8,646 nt of DNA from CAYRIF01 sp964424205 (lineage in GTDB: Bacteria > Bacteroidota > Bacteroidia > Cytophagales > Cyclobacteriaceae), in the NCBI GenBank assembly GCA_964424205.1, contig CAYRIF010000160.1, positions 1-8,646 on the forward strand. The letters are read 5' to 3'. Of the stretch, positions 1 through 5,840 are shown piece after piece. The notes beneath the pieces are model-generated. The model saw only the letters and a list, made by a program, of their open reading frames with translations. It did not search any database and was not told the origin of the DNA. Every line of letters begins with the position of its first letter. Position 1 is the first letter of the stretch. The position numbers and the translations under genes are program-made.

Positions 1-111
1 AAGAAATTTAGTAATTTTGATAGGATTACTATCAATAAACGTGGTTTTTAGACAGGCTGTCGTTGTGGGTAACGCAAAAAAAGAACTGATGAACAATTAA
101 AAATAATAAAT

Positions 112-681
112 ATGTATCTATTTTTTGACACAGAAACGACAGGACTACCCAAGAATTGGAAAGCCCCTGTGACAGATTTGAATAATTGGCCAAGAATGAT
201 TCAAATTGCGTGGATTTTATGTGATAATGACGGAAATCGTATTGAATCATATGATTGCATTATTAAGCCAGAAAACTTTAGTATTCCTATCGATTCTTCA
301 AGAATTCACGGAATTTCTACAGAAAAGGCTATGAACGAGGGCGAAAATCTTGAAAAGGTGCTTATGAAATTTAATGAATTGGTTGAAAAATCAAATTTCA
401 TTGTAGCACACAATATTAGCTTTGACGAAAAAATCATTGGAGCTGAATTATTAAGAAAAAAAATTCAAAGCAACTTTGGACGAAAAAGAAAATTATGTAC
501 TATGCAGTCTTCAACAAATTATTGCAGAATTTCAGGACCTTATGGATATAAATGGCCAAAATTATCAGAGTTACATATAAAATTATTTGGAGTTGATTTT
601 GACGAAGCACACGATGCTTCAGTAGATATAAACGCAACAGAAAAATGTTTTTGGGAAATGAAAAAAATAGGGCTAATATGA
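112..681 (+). CDS. DnaQ-like DEDDh 3'-5' exonuclease
   Basis: This 189-residue protein is a single RNase T/DnaQ-type exonuclease domain, expected to remove nucleotides from 3' ends of DNA or RNA with two metal ions. The visible motifs are Exo I FDTETTG (D6, E8), a His-Gly-Ile-Ser stretch at about 67-70, Exo II VAHNISFDEK (D106), and Exo III HDASVD (H168, D173). The H-x4-D spacing gives the DEDDh type. There is no polymerase, BRCT or helicase domain, so it is a stand-alone enzyme and not polC. The ATG start places the first beta strand and Exo I at the very N terminus, and the upstream bases are A-rich with no Shine-Dalgarno sequence. It is monocistronic here, well separated from the ilv operon, and looks more A+T-rich than the ilv genes. 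The substrate cannot be told from the sequence; a repair or proofreading role is inference. Confidence 0.9.
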   Translation: MYLFFDTETTGLPKNWKAPVTDLNNWPRMIQIAWILCDNDGNRIESYDCIIKPENFSIPIDSSRIHGISTEKAMNEGENLEKVLMKFNELVEKSNFIVAHNISFDEKIIGAELLRKKIQSNFGRKRKLCTMQSSTNYCRISGPYGYKWPKLSELHIKLFGVDFDEAHDASVDINATEKCFWEMKKIGLI

Positions 682-824
682 AGCACATACCCACAATAAT
701 GGCTATAATTAATGCAGATTTTGGCGCTTAATCCAAAGTGAAGTTCCTTGAACAATTACGATAACTATCGGAAGCAAAATTTTCAATTCAGCATGTCTAT
801 TAAATAAAGAAAAAATTAAACTAA

Positions 825-995
825 GTGATAGACCGAAAGTTCATCCTTCGAAATCTCGCACTAACCATAGCCGACTTTAGCAACATGCGGACACTCATTG
901 ATTTTAAAGGAAAAACGTATCCTAACTTGATTTTGCAAAGGTATATAGAAACCTCTTTGGGCTATCAATTCCGCCTGAATCCAGAAAAGTATTGA
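825..995 (+). pseudogene. short open frame of unknown nature, possible gene remnant
   Basis: A frame opens after a TAA at 822-824 and runs to TGA at 993-995. It has a GTG at 825 (56 codons) and an ATG at 885 (36 codons). The ATG form begins MRTLIDFKGKTYPNLILQ and ends FRLNPEKY, which reads more like a real protein than the surrounding A+T-rich sequence. Immediately after the stop, the +1 frame continues as DAEILKVKNIS and stays open to the TAA at 1144-1146, so a frameshifted remnant of a longer gene is possible. I do not recognise the family. A chance open frame is equally plausible. Confidence 0.2.
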
Positions 996-1079
996 TGCAG
1001 AAATTCTAAAAGTAAAAAACATCTCTCAGTTTTTTTTGAGAATAAAAATTTCGCAAAATGTAATGTCGAAAGGGTGCCA

Positions 1080-1121
1080 AAATTGTAAAATTTTTAACGA
1101 AGTCGTTAATATTTACAATTT
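1080..1121. repeat. imperfect inverted repeat upstream of the ilv promoter
   Basis: The outer arms AAATTGTAA (1080-1088) and TTACAATTT (1113-1121) are perfectly complementary. The inner arms TTAACGA (1094-1100) and TCGTTAA (1103-1109) are also complementary. Together they form a near-continuous dyad centred at about 1101. No T tract follows it. It could be a protein-binding site or a weak transcript end; nothing in the sequence decides between these. Confidence 0.5.
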
Positions 1122-1155
1122 CAATAAAATTTCAGAGAACCATTAAAATGCCTTT

Positions 1156-1188
1156 ATTTTATTCTGCCTATTGAAATCAGAATAAAAT
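1156..1188. repeat. perfect 11-bp dyad just upstream of the -33 box
   Basis: ATTTTATTCTG (1156-1166) and CAGAATAAAAT (1178-1188) are perfect complements around an 11-base loop. The dyad ends 10 bases before the TTTG -33 box. That position suits an operator for a regulator acting on the ilv promoter. Alternatively, with TTT following the right arm, it could be an A+T-rich terminator for transcription arriving from upstream. Both readings are inference. Confidence 0.45.
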
Positions 1189-1198
1189 TTTCATTTGG

Positions 1199-1229
1199 TT
1201 TGTTTTAAAAATAAATAACAATATATTTG
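1199..1229 (+). promoter_or_regulatory. Bacteroidota-type promoter of the ilv operon
   Basis: TTTG at 1199-1202 and TATATTTG at 1222-1229 are separated by exactly 19 bases. This matches the Bacteroidota primary-sigma consensus (-33 TTTG, -7 TAnnTTTG). The start site would fall at about 1234-1237, roughly 20 bases before the leader-peptide ATG. The placement directly ahead of the attenuator supports the call. Confidence 0.75.
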
Positions 1230-1256
1230 CCATCAGTTTTACTAATAAAAAACAAG

Positions 1257-1310
1257 ATGCTTAATAGGATTGTCATTTCTCTTGTACTGTCTGTCATTAT
1301 TATGACCTAA
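1257..1310 (+). CDS. branched-chain amino acid leader peptide of the ilv attenuator
   Basis: This 17-codon open frame encodes MLNRIVISLVLSVIIMT and ends with TAA at 1308-1310. Ten of the 17 residues are the operon's end products or a related one: Ile at 5, 7, 14 and 15, Val at 6, 10 and 13, and Leu at 2, 9 and 11. The last residue is Thr, the precursor of isoleucine. The run RIVISLVLSVII resembles the core of the enteric ilvL leader peptide. The ATG follows an A-rich stretch, as is usual for starts in this phylum. The peptide itself probably has no function after translation. The frame acts as a sensor, with ribosome stalling at Ile/Val/Leu codons reporting low charged tRNA. The frame overlaps the segments of an attenuator described separately. 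Being too short for normal gene finders, it would usually be missed. Confidence 0.88.
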   Translation: MLNRIVISLVLSVIIMT

Positions 1311-1321
1311 GGGGAATGGCA
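1271..1321 (+). promoter_or_regulatory. attenuator 1:2 (protector/pause) hairpin
   Basis: Bases 1271-1284, in leader codons 5-10, pair without interruption with 1308-1321, giving 14 pairs of which four are G-U. A small hairpin, GTCAT (1293-1297) with ATGAC (1302-1306), sits in the loop. Pairing here locks up segment 2 (1311-1320) and so lets the downstream terminator form when the leader is not translated. A ribosome stalled at codons 5-11 would cover the left arm and break this hairpin. A ribosome at the stop codon would cover the right arm. Confidence 0.8.
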
Positions 1322-1353
1322 TGTATAAACATATATATTTGGCGCCATTCTTC
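1311..1353 (+). promoter_or_regulatory. attenuator 2:3 antiterminator hairpin
   Basis: GGGGAATGGC (1311-1320) pairs with GCCATTCTTC (1344-1353) in ten continuous pairs, two of them G-U. The core GAATGGC/GCCATTC is perfect. ATGT (1321-1324) and ACAT (1329-1332) can extend the stem inside the loop. The right arm is the left arm and loop of the terminator hairpin, so the two structures exclude each other. This is the state expected when the ribosome stalls early in the leader peptide for lack of charged Ile, Val or Leu tRNA. Polymerase would then continue into ilvE. Confidence 0.82.
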
Positions 1354-1370
1354 GGAACAGGCGCTTTTTT
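1341..1370 (+). terminator. attenuator 3:4 intrinsic terminator
   Basis: GCGCC (1342-1346) pairs with GGCGC (1360-1364). After a small internal loop, TTC (1348-1350) pairs with GAA (1355-1357) around a TTCG loop, giving the very stable cUUCGg tetraloop in RNA. Six T residues follow directly (1365-1370). It lies 120 bases before ilvE and well after the operon promoter, so it can act only as a premature, conditional terminator. It is the most standard-looking intrinsic terminator in the window. Confidence 0.9.
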
Positions 1371-1398
1371 AGTATAGGTTAAAAATTAAATAACAATC

Positions 1399-1467
1399 CC
1401 TCGGGGTCTCCTGCAAAGGGACGCTGAGATGTGAATATCTTCAGCGTCCTCTACGAGAGACGCTGAG
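1399..1467 (+). repeat. two tandem palindromic repeat units before ilvE
   Basis: Unit 1 (1399-1428) and unit 2 (1439-1467) each read roughly as CTCAG-x-GTC ... GAC-x-CTGAG with a short G/C-rich middle. Each can fold on itself; unit 2 pairs TCAGCGTC (1441-1448) with GACGCTGA (1459-1466). The right arm of unit 1, GGACGCTGA (1419-1427), is also perfectly complementary to the left arm of unit 2, TCAGCGTCC (1441-1449), so alternative folds exist. A related unit lies before ilvA (7566-7614), which suggests a dispersed repeat family. A role in mRNA stability or in regulation after the attenuator is possible but unproven. Confidence 0.65.
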
Positions 1468-1490
1468 TGAGATGAAAAAATTAAAATAGG

Positions 1491-2381
1491 ATGTATTACG
1501 GTGACAACACGGTTCTTTTTCTAAATGGCAAATGGGTGAAAGCCACAGATGCCAAAACCGACTTGTATTCCCAAACGCTGCACTATGGGTATGGCGTTTT
1601 TGAAGGATTACGTTCGTATGATACACCGGAAGGACCAAATATTTTCAAAGCAGCAAGACATTTCAAACGACTTATTGAGTCTTCTAAAAAACTAGGATTG
1701 AAACTTGACTATTCGTTGAAGGAGTTGATTGACATTAGTTATAGCTTATTGAAAAAGAATGACCTGACCAATGCATACATCCGTCCGTTGATATATACGG
1801 GCACAAATATGATGCTCCAACCTTCGCAAGAGGCACACTTTATGATGACCGCCTGGCAGTGGGGGAAGTACCTCGGCAACACGTTATTGGACATTGAAAT
1901 TTCAGCGTATCGAAGGCCAGACCCGCTTTCATGTCACATAGAATCAAAACTAGTGGGGCAATATACCAATGCTATTTTGGCAAGTGCAGCGGCAAAAGCA
2001 AAGGGGTATGATGAAGCACTCTTGCTAGATTCTAATGGCAATGTGGCGCAAGGACCGGGGTTCAATTTTTTCTACGAAAAAGAGGAGGTTTTGTACACTG
2101 CGCCTGAAGGACATATTTTACCTGGTATCACTCGGGAGATTGTCATGGGTTATGCTAAAGAACTAGGTTATAAAGTGGTGGAAAAATTATTTACACCAGA
2201 TGATTTGAAAGAAGTAGATGCAGCATTTTTTACAGGTACCGCAACGGAGGTAGCTGGTATTAGATCCATAGATGGCAAACGATTTAAACTAGAATGGATG
2301 GAGTCGATAGGTTATGAAATATTTCAAATGTATCGGCAACGAGTGGTGAAAAAAGAAATTCAGGATTTTACATTAGTATAA
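1491..2381 (+). CDS. ilvE: branched-chain amino acid aminotransferase
   Basis: This 296-residue enzyme is a fold-type IV PLP aminotransferase. It moves the amino group between glutamate and the 2-oxo acids of isoleucine, valine and leucine, the last step of their synthesis in the cytoplasm. Family features are HYGYGVFEGLR (31-41), an Arg in ARHFKRL (R56), the PLP-binding Lys in HIESKLVGQY (K153), LPGITR (210-215) and the phosphate-binding FTGTATE (247-253). Length is normal. The odd point is AQGPGFNFF (186-194): Q187 stands where E. coli IlvE has Glu193, which contacts the PLP ring nitrogen. The ATG at 1491 directly precedes the conserved N terminus. It is the first structural gene of the operon, with ilvD starting 13 bases after its stop. 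Transcription should depend on the upstream attenuator. D-amino-acid transaminase or aminodeoxychorismate lyase are less likely given the ilv context. Confidence 0.93.
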   Translation: MYYGDNTVLFLNGKWVKATDAKTDLYSQTLHYGYGVFEGLRSYDTPEGPNIFKAARHFKRLIESSKKLGLKLDYSLKELIDISYSLLKKNDLTNAYIRPLIYTGTNMMLQPSQEAHFMMTAWQWGKYLGNTLLDIEISAYRRPDPLSCHIESKLVGQYTNAILASAAAKAKGYDEALLLDSNGNVAQGPGFNFFYEKEEVLYTAPEGHILPGITREIVMGYAKELGYKVVEKLFTPDDLKEVDAAFFTGTATEVAGIRSIDGKRFKLEWMESIGYEIFQMYRQRVVKKEIQDFTLV

Positions 2382-2394
2382 ATAAAATAGTAAG

Positions 2395-4068
2395 GTGGAA
2401 AATAATAAATACAGCAAAATAGTAACGCAAGATGAAACACAACCTGCAGCGCAGGCGATGCTTCATGCCGTCGGACTTTCAAACAAGGATCTGAAAAAAG
2501 CCCAAGTTGGTATTGTGAGTACTGGTTATGAGGGGAATCCATGCAATATGCACTTGAATGATTTGGCGAAGTTTGTCAAGGACGGTACAAGCAAGACTGA
2601 GCTAATAGGTCTTATTTTCAATACAATAGGTGTAAGCGATGGTATTTCTATGGGCACGCCTGGCATGCGGTATTCGCTTCCTTCCAGAGATGTAATTGCA
2701 GATTCTATAGAAATAGTGATGAATGCGCAGGCATACGATAGCCTTGTGGCAGTGGTGGGATGCGATAAAAATATGCCTGGCGCCATGATGGCGATGGGTC
2801 GATTGAACAGACCCGCCATATTAGTATTTGGCGGAACGATTGCCGCCGGATGTTATAAAAATCGGAAACTTGATGTGGTATCTGCTTTTGAAGCATTGGG
2901 CGAAAAAATGGCAGGAACGTTAAGCGATACAGATTTTCACGGAATTATTGAAAATGCTTGTCCCGGCGCTGGCGCATGTGGCGGTATGTACACCGCCAAT
3001 ACCATGGCGTCTGCTATTGAGGCGATGGGAATGAGCTTGCCATACTCCTCATCAAATCCTGGTGAAAGCGAGGATAAAAAATTGGAATGTCAAAAGGCAG
3101 GTGAGGCGATGCGTTATTTAATCGAAAAAGATATTAAACCAAGAGATATTGTCACTAAAAAGTCGTTAGAAAACGCCTTGAAAATTATCATGGTTTTAGG
3201 TGGGTCAACCAATGCCGTATTGCATATAATTGCCATTGCCAAAGCATTTAAAATTGATTTTGGCATTGATGATTTCCAACGGATTAGTGATGAAACGCCG
3301 TTTTTGGCAGATTTAAAGCCTAGTGGGCAATTTTTGATGGAGGATGTACATAAGATTGGTGGCATTCCTGCGGTGATGAAATTTATGTTGGACAATGACC
3401 TGCTAGACGGCAGCTGCTTGACGGTCACGGGAAAAACCATCAGAGAAAATTTAGAGAACCTGCCTGCACTTGGCGATAGTCAGAAAGTGATAATGCCAGT
3501 AAATACGCCCATTAAGAAATCAGGTCACCTACAGATACTATATGGAAACCTTGCAGAACAGGGAGCAGTTGCAAAAATTACAGGAAAAGAAGGAGAAAAA
3601 TTTGAAGGGAGCGCTAAAGTTTTTGAAAGTGAATACGATGCCAATGATGCCATCAGAGCAGGAGAAATAGCAGCTGGAGATGTGATTGTCATTAGATATG
3701 AAGGGCCAAAAGGCGGTCCTGGCATGGCAGAAATGTTGAAGCCAACGTCTCTCATTATGGGGGCAGGACTAGGCAAATCGGTGGCGCTCATTACTGATGG
3801 TAGATTTTCAGGAGGCACGCATGGATTTGTCGTAGGACATATCACACCAGAAGCACAAGAGGGAGGAATGATTGCTTTGCTCAAAGATGGTGATCGTATT
3901 TTGATTGACGGCGAAAATAACAAATTAGAAGTGGACTTATCGACAGAAGAAATTTCGAAAAGAAGGAAGGCATGGGTAAAGCCGCCATTGAAATTTGAGA
4001 GTGGTGTGCTTTTTAAATATGCAAAACTTGTTTCATCAGCATCGGAAGGATGTGTTACAGATTTATAA
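2395..4068 (+). CDS. ilvD: dihydroxy-acid dehydratase
   Basis: IlvD removes water from 2,3-dihydroxy-isovalerate and 2,3-dihydroxy-3-methylvalerate to give the 2-oxo acids that IlvE transaminates. The 557-residue protein is of the shorter type, compared with about 616 in E. coli. The three iron-sulphur ligand cysteines are C50 (GNPCNMH), C123 (GCDKNMPG) and C195 (CPGAGACGG). K125 is the lysine expected to be carbamylated for Mg2+ binding, and S472 in DGRFSGG is the proposed catalytic base. By length and family it may carry a [2Fe-2S] rather than a [4Fe-4S] cluster, but this is inference. The start is GTG: an in-frame TAA lies at 2383-2385, the next ATG would remove about 20 residues, and MENNKYSKIVTQDETQPAAQ resembles the N terminus of homologues I recall. 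It is 13 bases after ilvE and 3 bases before ilvB. Confidence 0.95.
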   Translation: MENNKYSKIVTQDETQPAAQAMLHAVGLSNKDLKKAQVGIVSTGYEGNPCNMHLNDLAKFVKDGTSKTELIGLIFNTIGVSDGISMGTPGMRYSLPSRDVIADSIEIVMNAQAYDSLVAVVGCDKNMPGAMMAMGRLNRPAILVFGGTIAAGCYKNRKLDVVSAFEALGEKMAGTLSDTDFHGIIENACPGAGACGGMYTANTMASAIEAMGMSLPYSSSNPGESEDKKLECQKAGEAMRYLIEKDIKPRDIVTKKSLENALKIIMVLGGSTNAVLHIIAIAKAFKIDFGIDDFQRISDETPFLADLKPSGQFLMEDVHKIGGIPAVMKFMLDNDLLDGSCLTVTGKTIRENLENLPALGDSQKVIMPVNTPIKKSGHLQILYGNLAEQGAVAKITGKEGEKFEGSAKVFESEYDANDAIRAGEIAAGDVIVIRYEGPKGGPGMAEMLKPTSLIMGAGLGKSVALITDGRFSGGTHGFVVGHITPEAQEGGMIALLKDGDRILIDGENNKLEVDLSTEEISKRRKAWVKPPLKFESGVLFKYAKLVSSASEGCVTDL

Positions 4069-4071
4069 ATT

Positions 4072-5805
4072 ATGGGAACATTGACGAAGAAAAAAACGGA
4101 TAAAAAAGTTAATAAACGTGTTAAAGTAACAGGGGCGGAAGCAGTAATCTTATCATTGTTGCAGGAAGGAGTTAAAACTATTTTTGGCTATCCGGGCGGT
4201 GCCATCATGCCAGTCTATGATGAGCTATATAAATTTCAAGATAAACTGACACATATCCTTGCCCGTCACGAACAAGGAGCCATCCATGCAGCGCAAGGGT
4301 TTGCGAGGGTATCTGATAAAGTGGGTGTTTGCATTGCCACCTCTGGCCCGGGGGCGACCAATCTCATTACTGGGATTGCTGATGCAAAAATAGATTCTAC
4401 GCCATTGGTATGTATTACAGGACAGGTGGGCTCGAATTTATTAGGGACAGATGGATTTCAAGAGGTGGATGTGATTGGTATTTCTATGCCTGTAACCAAA
4501 TGGAATTATCAAATTACCAAGGCTTCAGAAATTCCTGGGGTTTTTGCAAGGGCATTTTACATTGCCAAATCTGGCAGACCAGGACCAGTGCTAATTGATA
4601 TTACAAAAGATGCGCAATTTGAGCTGTTTGAATTCAACTATAAAAAGTGCAAAAATATTAGAAGCTACCACCCAGTTCCAAAATTAGACCAGCAGGCAAT
4701 TGGGGAAGCAGTAAAATTGATAAACAAGGCTGAAAAACCATTTATTTTAGTGGGTCAGGGTGTTATATTGAGCAAAGCAGAAAAAGAATTGGTTGCTTTT
4801 GCAGAAAAAGCACATATTCCAGTGGCATCAACGTTGCTCGGACTATCAGCTTTTCCACCGCAAAACGAATTATATACGGGCATGTTGGGCATGCATGGTA
4901 ACTATGCGCCAAATATAAAAACCAATGAATGCGATGTCTTGATAGCCGTAGGTATGCGCTTTGATGATCGGGTGACAGGGGATTTGTCAAGGTATGCCAA
5001 GCAAGCAAAAGTGATACACATTGACATTGATTTTTCTGAAATCGATAAAAATGTAAAAGCAGATGTAGCGATAATTGCAGATGCTAAGCAAGCACTATCT
5101 GCCTTGATAGATGGCGTAGCAAAAAAACGACATGTGAAGTGGTTGAAGGAATTTAAAGATTGTGAAAAAACAGAGTATAAAAAAGTAGTAGAGAAACAAT
5201 TATTTCCCAAAAGGGGGGATATAAAAATGGCGGAAGTAATCAGAATTATTTCTGAACAAACTAAGGGTGAGGCGGTTATTGTTACTGATGTGGGTCAGCA
5301 CCAAATGGTTGCTACACGGTATTACCAGTTCGGAAAAACGAAAAGCAATGTCACTTCAGGGGGTTTGGGAACTATGGGATTTGCACTTCCGGCAGCTTTT
5401 GGCGCAAAACTTGGCGCGCCAAGAAGAGAAGTGGTCGCGATTATTGGTGATGGCGGTGTGCAAATGACAATTCAAGAACTAGGCGCTATTTTTCAATACA
5501 ATATTCCTGTTAAAATCGTGGTATTGAATAATAATTTTCTAGGCATGGTGCGGCAATGGCAAGAATTGTTTTTTGACGGTCGCTATGCTTCAACGGAACT
5601 GGTAAATCCTGATTTTATCGCCATTGCCAAGGGATATCGTTTGGCGGCAAAAAGTGTGTGTGAAAGAGGAAATCTTGAAAACGTAATAAAAGAAATGTTG
5701 GCACATAAAGGGCCTTTTTTCTTGGAAGTAAAAGTAGAAAGAGAAGGCAATGTATTTCCGATGGTGCCAACAGGAGCATCGGTATCAGAGATTAGACTAT
5801 CCTAA
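4072..5805 (+). CDS. ilvB: acetolactate (acetohydroxyacid) synthase, catalytic subunit
   Basis: This 577-residue ThDP-dependent enzyme condenses pyruvate with pyruvate, or with 2-oxobutanoate, to form 2-acetolactate or 2-aceto-2-hydroxybutanoate. The N-terminal ThDP domain has FGYPGGAIMPVYD (38-50) and the catalytic Glu in RHEQGAIHAAQG (E67). A central domain carries VGMRFDDRVTG (293-303). The C-terminal ThDP/Mg domain has GDGG (459-462) and ends its cofactor motif in LNNNFLGMVRQW (485-496), with W496 retained. The FAD/herbicide region reads GQVGSNLLGTDGFQE, with G120 and G128 at positions that are Pro and Ala in plant enzymes. The first 18 residues are Lys-rich and precede the conserved core. 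It follows ilvD by only 3 bases and is followed by its regulatory subunit. Presence of ilvN and of RFDDRVTG argues for AHAS and against catabolic acetolactate synthase. Confidence 0.96.
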   Translation: MGTLTKKKTDKKVNKRVKVTGAEAVILSLLQEGVKTIFGYPGGAIMPVYDELYKFQDKLTHILARHEQGAIHAAQGFARVSDKVGVCIATSGPGATNLITGIADAKIDSTPLVCITGQVGSNLLGTDGFQEVDVIGISMPVTKWNYQITKASEIPGVFARAFYIAKSGRPGPVLIDITKDAQFELFEFNYKKCKNIRSYHPVPKLDQQAIGEAVKLINKAEKPFILVGQGVILSKAEKELVAFAEKAHIPVASTLLGLSAFPPQNELYTGMLGMHGNYAPNIKTNECDVLIAVGMRFDDRVTGDLSRYAKQAKVIHIDIDFSEIDKNVKADVAIIADAKQALSALIDGVAKKRHVKWLKEFKDCEKTEYKKVVEKQLFPKRGDIKMAEVIRIISEQTKGEAVIVTDVGQHQMVATRYYQFGKTKSNVTSGGLGTMGFALPAAFGAKLGAPRREVVAIIGDGGVQMTIQELGAIFQYNIPVKIVVLNNNFLGMVRQWQELFFDGRYASTELVNPDFIAIAKGYRLAAKSVCERGNLENVIKEMLAHKGPFFLEVKVEREGNVFPMVPTGASVSEIRLS

Positions 5806-5840
5806 ACAAAGGGTTTGAATTTCTAGCAAAAAACAAGAAG

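Larger units (their letters stand above)
682..1198. other. A+T-rich intergenic region without a convincing gene
   Basis: Over 500 bases separate the exonuclease from the ilv promoter. I see no RNA gene and no recognisable protein on either strand. The first 200 bases contain short phrases such as TACCCACAATAATGGC that recall non-coding stretches I have seen between genes in Bacteroidota. The middle holds a short open frame of unknown nature (825-995). The last 130 bases hold two inverted repeats (1080-1121 and 1156-1188) ahead of the promoter. Confidence 0.6.

Noticed and set aside
12..19. TAATTTTG, a match to the -7 box TAnnTTTG, upstream of the exonuclease gene
   Set aside because: The matching -33 position lies outside the window, and such A+T-rich octamers arise by chance in this kind of sequence.
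1334..1341. A second TATATTTG box, inside the attenuator, as a promoter that bypasses the terminator
   Set aside because: No TTTG or TTG lies 19-21 bases upstream; the expected place reads GGGG. The sequence is better explained as the loop between antiterminator arms.
1399..1467. CRISPR-like or riboswitch reading of the repeated CTGAG blocks
   Set aside because: There are only two adjacent units, they are palindromic, spacing is not CRISPR-like, and no known riboswitch core is visible.
3525..3923. Open frame of 132 codons on the minus strand inside ilvD
   Set aside because: It is the antisense shadow of a well-conserved ilvD region, with low-complexity Ser/Pro-rich translation and no recognisable family.
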